Source: Lysobacter enzymogenes
GTDB lineage: Bacteria > Pseudomonadota > Gammaproteobacteria > Xanthomonadales > Xanthomonadaceae
DNA length: 64,000 nucleotides
Assembly: GCF_017355525.1 (NCBI RefSeq)
Contig: NZ_CP067395.1
Span: 3,100,001 to 3,164,000, forward strand
Reading direction: 5' to 3'
The position numbers and the translations under genes were made by a program. Shown here one piece after another: positions 1-7,123 of this stretch; position 1 is the first letter of the stretch, and each line of letters begins with the position of its first letter. The notes under the pieces were generated by a model that was not told the DNA's origin, ran no database searches, and saw only the letters and a program-made list of their open reading frames with translations.

Positions 1-2
1 CG

Positions 3-329
3 ATGAACAGCTTCCTCTCCGACGCCTCGCGCAGCTGCCGCGACATCATGATCAAGGCCGGCGTGATCGGCTCGCGCGACACCGTCGCCGTGCACGACGG
101 CTTTTGCTACAAGAGCTGCGACGGCATGTACGAACTGGCGATGGACGCCACCCCGGTCACCGAGCGGCTGATGCGTCAGGCCCAGGTCGGCTCGCAGGCG
201 TTCGCCGACGAATTCGCCAAGCTGTCGGCCGGCGACAAGGCCAAGTTCAAGGCGGCCGAAGACAAGTGCAACTCGTGCGGCAAGCAATGCACGATCGGCG
301 CCAGCTTCCTCGGCCGCGGCGGCTACTGA
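3..329 (+). CDS. Cysteine-containing small protein, possibly truncated at its 5' end by the window edge
   Basis: The frame is open from the first bases of the window, so the ATG at position 3 may be internal to a longer protein. The visible 108 residues hold six cysteines in two groups. One is C35-x3-C39; the other, near the C-terminus, is C87-x2-C90-x3-C94. That spacing suggests metal binding or a redox role, but I recognise no family. There is no signal peptide or membrane segment in the visible part. The next gene runs convergently on the minus strand. Function unknown. Confidence 0.6.
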   Translation: MNSFLSDASRSCRDIMIKAGVIGSRDTVAVHDGFCYKSCDGMYELAMDATPVTERLMRQAQVGSQAFADEFAKLSAGDKAKFKAAEDKCNSCGKQCTIGASFLGRGGY

Positions 330-354
330 GCGTCGCCGCACAACGCAACGACGG

Positions 355-702
355 CTACGGCAGGCCGGCCAGCGCGCCGGCCACGAACGCGCCGTGCACG
401 GCGGCCGCCGACGCGGGCAACGCGTCGGCGGCGCCGTGCGCGCACTGGCCGGTGTAGACCCGGAACCCCTCGCGCAACGGCGCCGCGTGGCGCGCGGCCA
501 GCGCCACCGGATGCTCGACCCGCACGCCCGTCCACGAACGCTGCGCCCGCTCGACCCAGTGCAGCGCCGCCGGCATGCGCGCCTGCGCCTGCCGCGCATC
601 CTCCGGCGCGAACCGCAGCGCCGCCCCCGTCGAGGCCATGGCCAACGCATAGACCATGAAAGCCGGCCGCACGGCCTGGATGAAATCGCTCGACGTCAGC
701 AT
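355..702 (-). CDS. Hypothetical protein, 115 aa
   Basis: The frame opens with ATG at 702 and is rich in Ala and Arg. An N-terminal hydrophobic stretch at about residues 10-30 (VRPAFMVYALAMASTG) could be a signal peptide or membrane anchor. I recognise no domain. It converges with the cysteine-containing gene at the window start. Codon use fits the GC-rich backbone, but overlapping frames are also open, so the call rests mainly on the start and hydrophobic N-terminus. Confidence 0.45.
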   Translation of the reverse strand: MLTSSDFIQAVRPAFMVYALAMASTGAALRFAPEDARQAQARMPAALHWVERAQRSWTGVRVEHPVALAARHAAPLREGFRVYTGQCAHGAADALPASAAAVHGAFVAGALAGLP

Positions 703-873
703 GGGGGTGGCCTCGATGGGGGTGCCATCGCACGCTATCGCCGGGCCCGGGCGGGCGCGGGGATTAAATGTCGAGTGGGGGAATCGGGGGGCGAACGGCC
801 GTGAGGGCGGGCGAGCGGCGCGGCGGTTCGGGGGCTGGCGCGAGGCTATACGCCGGACCTTGAGCCCATCCGC

Positions 874-1167
874 TCAGAAGTTCAGCCACACCCACAGCGC
901 CAGCGCACAGCAGGCCAAACCCGCCAGCGCCGCGATTCCGATATCGCGCAGCAACGGCCGCGACACCCCGTCCGCGCCCGCGCCGGGGCCGCGCGTCGCC
1001 GCCCGTGCGAGGTGGCGCGACCGCACCCAGCCTTCGGCGAAGCACGGCGCGGTCATCAGGATCAGCCCGGTCGCGATCGCCAGCGGCGGTTTGCCCTCGC
1101 TCAGCAGCAACGGGCCGACGAGCAGCCAGAACATAGCGACGGTTGCGATGTGACCGAGTCGGTTCAT
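874..1167 (-). CDS. Small membrane protein, 97 aa
   Basis: Two hydrophobic segments are visible, at about residues 7-24 and 28-45, with a third at the C-terminus (about 76-95). They are joined by a basic loop rich in Arg. This is the pattern of a small inner-membrane protein. The start ATG at 1167 overlaps the stop of the upstream AraC-type regulator by four bases (ATGA). The two are therefore probably translationally coupled and co-transcribed. Much longer frames read through this region on the same strand but carry no recognisable protein upstream of this start. Function unknown. Confidence 0.6.
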   Translation of the reverse strand: MNRLGHIATVAMFWLLVGPLLLSEGKPPLAIATGLILMTAPCFAEGWVRSRHLARAATRGPGAGADGVSRPLLRDIGIAALAGLACCALALWVWLNF

Positions 1168-2114
1168 GGGACCGATCCTAACCCACCGCTCCCCGGCTCC
1201 GCCGCCAGCGAACGCAGGTAATGCGTAGGCGCCACACCGACGAACCGGGTGAACGCGGCACTCAACGCATTCGCCGACCCGTAGCCCACCCGTTCGGCGA
1301 TAGCCGTCAGCCCGTCCTGCCCTTGGCGCAGAAAATTCTTCGCCAACGCCATCCGCCACGACAGCAGATACTCCATCGGCGCCACGCCCATCGCCCGGTT
1401 GAAGCGCTCGTAAAACGCCGACCGCGACAACGCGGCCTCCTGCGCCATCGAAGCCACCGTCCAACTGCGCGCCGGCTGCTCGTGCAAACGCCGCACCGCT
1501 GCCGCCAGCCGCGCATCGGCCAGACAGCGCAGCAAGCCCGGCGACGCGGCGGTGCCGGACGACGAACGCAGCGCTTCGATCAGCATCACTTCCAGCAGCC
1601 GCGCCAGCACGACCTCGCGCGCCGGGCGCTGATGGCGCGCTTCTTCGCTGACCAAACGCACGATGGCGCCCAGGCGCGGATCGCCGCGCACATGGATCAG
1701 CTGCGGCAACAGCGACCGCAGCAGCGCGGCGTCCGGCGAGCCGAAGCTCAGGTGGCCGACCAGCGCGCTCAGGTTCGGCGGCGCGTCGGGATCGCCGTGC
1801 CGGACTTCGCCGTCGCGCACGCTCGCCGCATCCGGATCGGGGCCGTCGTCGCCGGCCGGCCCGCCGCCGGACAGCACAAAGCCCGACAGCGCCGGGACCA
1901 GCACGAAATCGTCCGGCGCCAGCTCGACCGCGGCCCCGCCCTCCACCTGCAGCGAGGCCGCCCCCTCCAGCACCACGCAATAGAAAGGCCGCTCGCCCCC
2001 CGGCCGGCGCACGCGCCAGGCGCCGCCGCCGCTGACCACCTTGGACAGCGCCGCCTTGGGTTGCAGCAGCGAGACGACTTCGGCGAGGGGATCGGTCAAG
2101 ACCGGACGATCCAT
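1164..2114 (-). CDS. AraC-family transcriptional regulator with N-terminal cupin domain
   Basis: The protein has 316 residues. The N-terminal half (about residues 20-190) resembles the AraC-binding cupin type. It has a beta-rich start and a central stretch ending in a histidine-containing GHLSF motif. The C-terminal 100 residues form the paired helix-turn-helix: RSWTVASMAQEAALSRSAFY, then RMALAKNFLR, then ERVGYGSANALSAAFTRFVG. This family usually controls oxidoreductase or hydrolase genes nearby. The divergently transcribed alpha/beta hydrolase at 2233 is the likely target, since the 118-bp gap must hold both promoters. It overlaps the downstream small membrane protein gene by four bases. Confidence 0.9.
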   Translation of the reverse strand: MDRPVLTDPLAEVVSLLQPKAALSKVVSGGGAWRVRRPGGERPFYCVVLEGAASLQVEGGAAVELAPDDFVLVPALSGFVLSGGGPAGDDGPDPDAASVRDGEVRHGDPDAPPNLSALVGHLSFGSPDAALLRSLLPQLIHVRGDPRLGAIVRLVSEEARHQRPAREVVLARLLEVMLIEALRSSSGTAASPGLLRCLADARLAAAVRRLHEQPARSWTVASMAQEAALSRSAFYERFNRAMGVAPMEYLLSWRMALAKNFLRQGQDGLTAIAERVGYGSANALSAAFTRFVGVAPTHYLRSLAAEPGSGGLGSVP

Positions 2115-2232
2115 GGTGTTTTACGGATATTCGACTATGTAGCGTCCGGCAGCGGCTGTCTACAGTGGCGACTCCCGCCCCGCCCTTCGCCTTCGGGGAA
2201 GCGGCGTGGCCCTCATCCCCAGGAGCCGCCCC

Positions 2233-3189
2233 ATGAGCGAACCGACGATCAAACCCGACCGCGCCCCGGTCCCCGCCGCCACCCCGACCCTGTCGTTCAA
2301 CCCGGTCCGCTTCGACGTGCCCGGCCGCCTCGCCCCGCTGGAACTGCGCGTCACCGCCCCGGCCAGCGGCGACGCGCTGCCGATCGTGCTGCTGTCGCAC
2401 GGCCACGGCAGCTCCAACTACCTGTCCTCCACCCGCGGCTACGCCCCGCTGGTCGACTTCTACGCCGCGCACGGCTTCGTGGTGATCCAGCCGACCCACC
2501 AGGACTCCAAGACCCTCGCGCTCGACCCGACCGGCCCCGAAGGCCCGCTGTTCTGGCGCTCGCGCGTGCAGGACCTGCGCGACATCCTCGACCGCCTGGA
2601 CGCCCTCGAAGCCGCCGTGCCGTTCCTGGCCGGGCGCCTCGACACCACCCGCATCGCCGCCGTCGGCCATTCGCTCGGCGGCCACACCGTCTGCATGCTC
2701 GCGGGCATGCGCATGACCGCAGCCAACGGCGAAACCGTCGACCTGATCGAACCGCGCCTCAAGGCCACCGTGGTGTTCGGCGGCCCCGGCGACGGCGCGG
2801 ATCTGGCCGCGTGGGCGTCGGAAAACTACCCCGAACTCAAGGGCAACGACTTCGCCCCCATGACCCTGCCGATGCTGGTCGTCGCCGGCGACAGGGACTT
2901 CCACCCGTTCTTTTCCGAACGCCAGGACTGGCGCGCGGACCCGTATCGGCTGAGCCCGGCGCCGAAGACGCTGTTGACCGTGTTCGGCGCCGAGCATCTG
3001 TATGGCGGCATCAGCGGGTACGACGCGAAGGAGACCACCGACGAGGATCCGCAGCGGTTGGCGGATATGCAGCGGTTGAGCTGGGCGTACTTGCGGTCGG
3101 CGTTGTATCCGCAGGATTCGGCTTGGCCGGCGGTGGTGGAGGAGTTGGCGAAGGCCGACAAGCCGGTGGCTGCGGTGCAAAGCAAGTAA
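2233..3189 (+). CDS. Alpha/beta hydrolase, chlorophyllase / PAF-acetylhydrolase-like
   Basis: The 318-residue protein shows an oxyanion-hole motif (LSHGHGSS), the nucleophile elbow GHSLGGH around residue 144, and a late histidine in FGAEHLYGG. These give a Ser-Asp-His hydrolase arrangement. It has no signal peptide, so it should be cytoplasmic. I chose the ATG at 2233 because AGGAG lies at 2221-2225 with good spacing; an ATG at 2206 is in frame but lacks a ribosome site. The gene is divergent from the AraC-family regulator, which probably controls it. A secreted relative with a similar architecture lies at 24114. The substrate cannot be named from sequence. Confidence 0.88.
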   Translation: MSEPTIKPDRAPVPAATPTLSFNPVRFDVPGRLAPLELRVTAPASGDALPIVLLSHGHGSSNYLSSTRGYAPLVDFYAAHGFVVIQPTHQDSKTLALDPTGPEGPLFWRSRVQDLRDILDRLDALEAAVPFLAGRLDTTRIAAVGHSLGGHTVCMLAGMRMTAANGETVDLIEPRLKATVVFGGPGDGADLAAWASENYPELKGNDFAPMTLPMLVVAGDRDFHPFFSERQDWRADPYRLSPAPKTLLTVFGAEHLYGGISGYDAKETTDEDPQRLADMQRLSWAYLRSALYPQDSAWPAVVEELAKADKPVAAVQSK

Positions 3190-3269
3190 GGCGGGTTGCG
3201 GGTTGCGGCGGTGGCGAGTGCCGGCTACCCAGGCGCAAGCCGCGCCGCCTTGGCCGCAAGCCATCGCGG

Positions 3270-3670
3270 CTTGCGCGCGACGCGCCGATACCCGCCCGCA
3301 AGCCCGCGCAGGTTGCGCGCGACGTATTTGGCTTGCGCGCAACGTCCGAAGCGTTGCGCCCGCAAGCCAAAACGGCTTGCGCGCAAGCCGTTTCGCACCA
3401 AGCGCAAGCCGCCGCGCCTCAAGCGCAGGCCAAACGGCTTGCGCGCAACGCTCGACGCCTTGCGAACGCAACACGTGAACCGTCGCGCGCAAGCCTCCGC
3501 AGCTTGCGCGCGAAGCGAATCGCCTTGCGGCCGGGATGCGCGGGCTTGCGGCCGGGGCGGCGCGGCTTGCGGGCGAGCCAAAACCGTCCGACCGCGACCC
3601 AAAAAGCCTTGCGCGCGACGCCTTCCGGCTCGCGCGCAAGGCTTTTTGGCTTGCGATCGGCGCGGCCCGG
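3270..3670. repeat. Degenerate 21-bp-period array of TTGCGCGCAA-type palindromes
   Basis: The core TTGCG recurs at 3271, 3313, 3333, 3354, 3377, 3439, 3460, 3504, 3525, 3546, 3567, 3609 and 3651. Most steps are 20-23 bases or a near multiple. Several copies extend to the self-complementary TTGCGCGCAA or GCTTGCGCGCAAGC. Because 21 is divisible by three, frames on both strands stay open and read as seven-residue Arg/Ala/Leu repeats, but nothing suggests a real protein. The array fills the gap between the hydrolase at 2233 and the gene at 3756. Its function is unknown. Confidence 0.8.
3601..3647. terminator. Perfect 17-bp hairpin, likely bidirectional terminator
   Basis: Bases 3601-3617 (AAAAAGCCTTGCGCGCG) are an exact inverted repeat of 3631-3647, with a 13-base loop. 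The stem starts with five A and ends with five T, so either strand would give a GC stem followed by U residues. It sits at the end of the 21-bp array and could end transcripts from 2233 and from the minus-strand gene at 3756. Confidence 0.6.
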
Positions 3671-3675
3671 GCCGA

Positions 3676-3711
3676 CGCCCTGTCTCGCCGCAGCAACGGC
3701 GAGACAGGGCG
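3676..3711. terminator. 15-bp perfect hairpin downstream of the 3756 gene
   Basis: Bases 3676-3690 pair exactly with 3697-3711 around a six-base loop (CAGCAA). The stem contains TGTCTCGCCG and its complement. It begins about 45 bases past the stop of the minus-strand gene at 3756. There is no T-tract, so it may be a transcript-stabilising hairpin instead of a true terminator. Confidence 0.45.
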
Positions 3712-3755
3712 AGCCGCAACCGCCCCGCCCGCTACCGGCGCAAGGCCCCCACGCG

Positions 3756-4049
3756 TCAGTGCAGACGCCGCGACGGCGCCGGCCCCGCCCCCTCGTCCCC
3801 GACGGGCGACCACACACAGGCATCCATCACCGGATCCAGCCGCCGCGCCAGCGCCTGGAACACCTCCCGCAGCAAGCGATGGTCCTGCCCGGCGGGATAA
3901 CCGATTTCGACCAACACCTCCGGCTGCAAAGTCCGCACGATCCCGTGCAACTCCTGCTGGAAAGCGGAAAGCGCTTTGAACGCGTCAACGGGCATCACCA
4001 CCCCTTCGTGCGGGGGCGTGGAGTCGGATTTACGGGGCATACGCGGCAC
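3756..4049 (-). CDS. Hypothetical protein, 97 aa
   Basis: A small soluble protein with predicted helices (DAFKALSAFQQELHGIVRT and LLREVFQALARRLD). I recognise no family and no signal peptide. ATG codons at 4049 and 4040 are both possible starts. It stands alone between the palindrome array and the left end of the accessory island. Function unknown. Confidence 0.5.
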   Translation of the reverse strand: MPRMPRKSDSTPPHEGVVMPVDAFKALSAFQQELHGIVRTLQPEVLVEIGYPAGQDHRLLREVFQALARRLDPVMDACVWSPVGDEGAGPAPSRRLH

Positions 4050-4191
4050 TCCTGTCCTTGAGCGGAAAACCCGCGCGGCGCGGCGTGCGGCCGGCGGGGT
4101 GTCGGGAGGCTCTAACCGCTCGAAGCCGGCGGGCGTATTCCCCTTGCGGGTCTTGTATTAGCCGCCCTCCCGACGCAGGAAGCCGCATCGG

Positions 4192-4240
4192 CATGTCTAA
4201 ACGTCAGACATGAAAAACCCACCGTTTACGTAAGGTGGGT
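4192..4240. other. Two small inverted repeats at the left edge of the low-GC island
   Basis: CATGTCT (4192-4198) and AGACATG (4206-4212) form a perfect 7-bp inverted repeat. It is followed directly by ACCCACC (4217-4223) and GGTGGGT (4234-4240), with a 10-base loop. The second could be a weak terminator. They mark the point where base composition shifts from backbone to accessory DNA. The whole stretch 4050-4484 holds no gene I can support. Confidence 0.4.
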
Positions 4241-4390
4241 ACCGCTTCGAGCGGAGATTAGAGGCTCCGTGATCGGGACTTTGCGGAGCCATCCAACGAC
4301 CGTCAATCAGACACGTCCGAATTTATCCGTCAAATACGTATCACTACAGAGGACATTCCGGAAGCTTTAGTCTGGTGACGACAATCTCCG

Positions 4391-4409
4391 CTCTCGACCC
4401 AAAGCGGAC
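4391..4409. repeat. Partial copy of the CCGCTTTnGGnCGAAAGCGG palindrome family (copy 1)
   Basis: CTCTCGACCCAAAGCGGAC matches one arm and the centre of the element found at 5345-5367 and 8492-8521. Here the outer arm is missing. It precedes the first gene of the island. Confidence 0.5.
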
Positions 4410-4484
4410 GCATTTGGCTCTGATGCTACCGGGAAAGCGGGGATAACCTCTCCGCAGAGGGCAAGCCCGCCAGGAGAGTGGATT

Positions 4485-5141
4485 TTGACGATCCTCAACA
4501 TCTTCGTGCGACCCGATCGAGCGTTGATCGGAATGGACACCACCGTTGTCAACAGTCAAGGGGGCAAGAGCTTCGAAGCGAACAAGTTCGGAGTGTTGCC
4601 GGAGTCGGGGCTCTTCATGGGCTGGCGTGGAGATACCGCGGCGGGCGCCATTCTCTTCGCGGAGTGCCTTGCCGCTCAGTGTTACATCGATTTCGATGTG
4701 ATAGAGCCCGAGATGCCCCGCCTCATCGTGGAAACTCTCAAGATTCGCCACCAGCAACGAATTGATCAAGGCGCCCCTCCGGAAGTGCTGTCGTCTCCCC
4801 ACTGTCACAATATTCAAGTCGGCCTAGTCGGTTGGTCGAAAAGTGCAGGACGAATGCGAGGTATTCTGTTCACCAAGCAAGGCGAAGCCGGCGACGTCGG
4901 CGCTGAGCCAATCTCGGCTACCGGAATAATTGCACCTGGTGACATCATCGCCCCATCCCTGCGCAAGCCGGTTTCTAGCGTTGCTGCGATGGAGCGCGTA
5001 GCGCGTGCACAGTACAACGCCGCCAAGGCGAAGGGTGACTCGCTTGGTGGCGGATTTGGTGGGGCGCTTCTGCTGATTGAACTCGAGCGGGATCAGGTCC
5101 GGATCCGGCGTCGACGCATATTCGAGAAGCCGGTAGGTTGA
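4485..5141 (+). CDS. Unknown accessory protein, 218 aa, possibly Ntn-hydrolase-like
   Basis: The likely start is the TTG at 4485, with AGGAGA at 4472-4477. The N-terminus alternates beta-type stretches (ILNIFVRPDRALIGMDTT, then KFGVLPESGLFMGWRG). A helix-like segment follows (DTAAGAILFAECLAA). This order loosely recalls the proteasome/HslV Ntn-hydrolase fold, but no catalytic N-terminal Thr is evident, so that is weak inference. The C-terminus is basic (RIRRRRIFEK). The gene lies in the lower-GC island upstream of the clear integron cassettes, but no convincing attC follows it. Base composition is intermediate between backbone and cassettes. Confidence 0.65.
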   Translation: MTILNIFVRPDRALIGMDTTVVNSQGGKSFEANKFGVLPESGLFMGWRGDTAAGAILFAECLAAQCYIDFDVIEPEMPRLIVETLKIRHQQRIDQGAPPEVLSSPHCHNIQVGLVGWSKSAGRMRGILFTKQGEAGDVGAEPISATGIIAPGDIIAPSLRKPVSSVAAMERVARAQYNAAKAKGDSLGGGFGGALLLIELERDQVRIRRRRIFEKPVG

Positions 5142-5344
5142 TGGCTAGTCGTCGATCTGCATTAGCGACCAAATCCCGCCCATAACTCTACTGACCTCGG
5201 CGTAATAGCTCACCAGCCAACCATATCGATGATCGCCATTTGTAGAGTGGCTGCGCTTGGCGGAGCAGTGGGGCAACCTCTTGGGTGAGCCAACCTGAAA
5301 CCCGTAACGAAGGGCTGGAATTCGATGGAGGTTAGGGCAGGGCA

Positions 5345-5367
5345 GCTTTCGACCCAAAGCGGACATC
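5345..5367. repeat. Copy 2 of the AAGCGGACATC palindrome family
   Basis: GCTTTCGACCCAAAGCGGAC followed by ATC (5345-5367). It is an almost complete arm plus centre of the element whose full inverted form is at 8492-8521. It lies between the first and second genes of the island. Confidence 0.6.
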
Positions 5368-5493
5368 CGCCGAAGCGCACGCTCCGCACCCTGCTGGGTC
5401 CGGCTATACGTCGGCTTGATGGCCGGACCCAGCGGACCTAAGATCGAGCGGTATCAAGGGGATAGCCCACCATACGGTGCGCTGTGATAAGTC

Positions 5494-5534
5494 GTATAAC
5501 CGGACCCCGGGATCCGGCCACTAGGTAGTTAGGC
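5494..5534. other. Possible degenerate integron recombination site upstream of the 5538 cassette
   Basis: GTATAAC at 5494-5500 and GTTAGGC at 5528-5534 resemble the outer core boxes of an attC or attI site. An inner inverted pair (CCGGA / TCCGG) lies between them. At about 41 bases it is short, and the inner boxes are unlike the three good sites downstream. The right-hand box is the best part, ending three bases before the ATG. Confidence 0.35.
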
Positions 5535-5537
5535 CCC

Positions 5538-6065
5538 ATGGCGACAACTAAACCGCTCACAGAAGAAGAGCTAGTCGCGCACAGGCGCGGCAAGTGGTCT
5601 GTAGCCGGAGTACCGCATCTCGGCTGGGCTTGCGTAGATATTGAGGATCTTGGAGAACCGCAGATCGATTGTGAGATGTGCGAGTCGCAGACTATTCGCT
5701 ACGTCCATCACATGGAGCACCCAGATTACCCGGACGTTCTTGAGGTTGGGTGTGTATGTGCCGGTCACATGGAGGGCGACGTAGCGGCCTCACGAGCCCG
5801 TGAAGCATCTATGAAAAGCCGCGCAGCAAAGCGCAAGCGTTGGACTTCGCGTGCTTGGAAAGTTTCGGCAAAAGGCAATCCACATATCACTTCGGATGGA
5901 TTCCGTATTACCGTTTACCCGCGCGGCGACGGTTGGGCCTACACCCTGGCGGCACTAGATAATTCAACTGTCTTACACGCTCGTCGCAACTACAAGTCTC
6001 CAGCCGAGGCCAAACTTGCTGCCTTCGACCACATCACCCGTCTGCAATCCAAAGATGGGGCATAA
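5538..6065 (+). CDS. Cassette-encoded Cys/His-rich protein of unknown function, 175 aa
   Basis: The N-terminal domain has CxxC at C45/C48 and the cluster C72-x-C74-x2-H77, with a His pair at 57-58. This suggests a zinc-binding or haem-like ligand set. A basic middle follows (about residues 88-104). The C-terminus resembles a small alpha/beta domain ending in a helix (SPAEAKLAAFDHITRLQ). I recall similar short proteins in integron cassettes and phages, but assign no function. The ATG follows the GTTAGGC box by three bases and the stop TAA is the first base of an attC. A cassette normally consists of exactly such a tightly fitted gene and site. Confidence 0.8.
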   Translation: MATTKPLTEEELVAHRRGKWSVAGVPHLGWACVDIEDLGEPQIDCEMCESQTIRYVHHMEHPDYPDVLEVGCVCAGHMEGDVAASRAREASMKSRAAKRKRWTSRAWKVSAKGNPHITSDGFRITVYPRGDGWAYTLAALDNSTVLHARRNYKSPAEAKLAAFDHITRLQSKDGA

Positions 6066-6118
6066 CAATTCATTCAAGCCGAACCCGCTTCGCGGGTCGG
6101 CTTAATTCAGGCGTTAGA
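6063..6118 (+). other. attC recombination site 1 (59-base element)
   Basis: It starts TAACAATTCATTCAAGCCGA, has the central hairpin CCCGCTTCGCGGG, and ends CGGCTTAATTCAGGCGTTAG. The arms AAGCCGA and TCGGCTT pair, and the right core box is GCGTTAG. This is the classical attC form of Pseudomonas and Xanthomonas integrons. It begins at the stop codon of the 5538 gene. Confidence 0.9.
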
Positions 6119-6129
6119 AGGCGCTCAAG

Positions 6130-7041
6130 ATGGACCTATCTCGCGCTCAATTAGACGCATTTCGAGGGCTCCACTACTTCCATGAAAACTTGAATATTCA
6201 CATCAAGTCCTCCACTGCCGGGATCATATTGCTTGCCGACGCCGCCAGCACAAACATCGATCCTCGCCACCTGGGTGAACTGATAAGAAGATCTCATCCG
6301 GCGTGGAATTCCCCACCTGTGCATCAACTCGATCTTGATATCTACAAAAGAATCTACTGCTCTGTAGGCGCGTATGCCATCGTGGCTATCTTCTCTGCAC
6401 TTGATGACTTCCTGACCGGCTTGGAAGCAGATATTTCTCGATTTGAAGCAAAGGGAAATCCTGTAGCGAGACAACCGAAAGTCGCTGACAATGACCAAGC
6501 CGAGCCGATTGAGACCCTTTACAACCGCTACTCTTGGCCTACGACCGGAATCACATCCATACTCCCTGCACTAAAATACTTTCGACTGATTCGCAACTGC
6601 CTCGCCCATAGATCCTCACGTGCTTCTCTCGCACTTTCTGACCACTCGAAAGATCAAGCTTTTCAAGCTGGCATGAAGGGGCTACTTGAGCGCACCACCC
6701 CCTCAGCTCCAACTTACGAGCGAAACGAAGAAATATTCGTTGATCCTACTCTAGCGATTTGCTGCTCTGACGTAATCAGAACCATCGCTGCAGACTGCAA
6801 TCAAAAGTGTTTGAAGCTTCTCGGGATAGATGGATTTCTACGTCTAGTGTGTCAGAACCTAGACAACCCACAAAAATGCTCCACTGCCGCCTACAAATCG
6901 CCAGAGGCGGTTCTTAATCTAGCCTTGATTGAGCGATACAGAGTCGGTGTCACAGACAAATACGAAGCACCTAAAGAAGTGCAGCGCCTAGGATTGTGGA
7001 AAGATTTCTACAAATCCTTTCAAACCAATTACAAGACATGA
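6130..7041 (+). CDS. Cassette-encoded HEPN-motif protein, 303 aa, candidate RNase effector
   Basis: The helical middle carries ALKYFRLIRNCLAHRSSR, with R155-N156-x3-H160. This matches the RNxxxH (Rx4-6H) motif of HEPN ribonucleases. Flanking long helices at about residues 65-105 and 140-165 fit a HEPN four-helix bundle. HEPN proteins act as RNases in toxin-antitoxin, abortive-infection and CRISPR systems. Here the activity is inferred from one motif. The gene starts 13 bases after the right core box of attC 1 and ends just before attC 2, so it is a discrete cassette. The next cassette encodes an ATPase of a type common in defence systems. Base composition is about 50% GC on a sampled line, far below the backbone. 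Confidence 0.8.
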   Translation: MDLSRAQLDAFRGLHYFHENLNIHIKSSTAGIILLADAASTNIDPRHLGELIRRSHPAWNSPPVHQLDLDIYKRIYCSVGAYAIVAIFSALDDFLTGLEADISRFEAKGNPVARQPKVADNDQAEPIETLYNRYSWPTTGITSILPALKYFRLIRNCLAHRSSRASLALSDHSKDQAFQAGMKGLLERTTPSAPTYERNEEIFVDPTLAICCSDVIRTIAADCNQKCLKLLGIDGFLRLVCQNLDNPQKCSTAAYKSPEAVLNLALIERYRVGVTDKYEAPKEVQRLGLWKDFYKSFQTNYKT

Positions 7042-7047
7042 GTGCTC

Positions 7048-7104
7048 TCTGACAGTTCATGCGAGCCGATTCTGTTTGCGGCTCGGCTTAATTCAAGCAT
7101 TAGA
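7048..7104 (+). other. attC recombination site 2
   Basis: It starts TCTGACAGTTCATGCGAGCC and ends GGCTCGGCTTAATTCAAG, followed by the right core box CATTAGAC. The arms GCGAGCCGA and GGCTCGGC pair around a short centre (TTCTGTTTGC). Core boxes differ from the consensus by one base each, but position and arm structure match site 1. It lies just after the stop of the 6130 gene. Confidence 0.8.
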
Positions 7105-7123
7105 CCACTCTAATGGAGATTGT

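Larger units (their letters stand above)
5142..5537. other. 396-bp non-coding stretch within the cassette island
   Basis: I find no convincing gene here. It contains the palindrome copy at 5345-5367. It also holds inverted GC-rich pairs around 5397-5437 (CTGGGTCCGG and CCGGACCCAG). A possible recombination half-site GTTAGGC (5528-5534) lies just before the next start. A short minus-strand frame starting inside the palindrome looks spurious. Confidence 0.5.

Noticed and set aside
3270..3670. Arg/Leu/Ala heptad-repeat protein encoded by the 21-bp array
   Set aside because: Both strands stay open because 21 is divisible by three and GC is high. No start with a ribosome site, and no real protein features.
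874..3813. A very long minus-strand open frame (about 979 codons)
   Set aside because: It reads antisense through the plus-strand hydrolase and the AraC gene's wrong frame. Only its last 97 codons look like protein. High GC leaves long empty frames.
4344..4817. Minus-strand frame overlapping the 4485 gene
   Set aside because: It is antisense to the better-supported gene, which has a ribosome site and protein-like sequence.
5145..5366. Short minus-strand frame in the cassette island (starts MSALGRK)
   Set aside because: It begins inside a repeated palindrome and has no ribosome site or recognisable domain. Such starts arise from the repeat itself.
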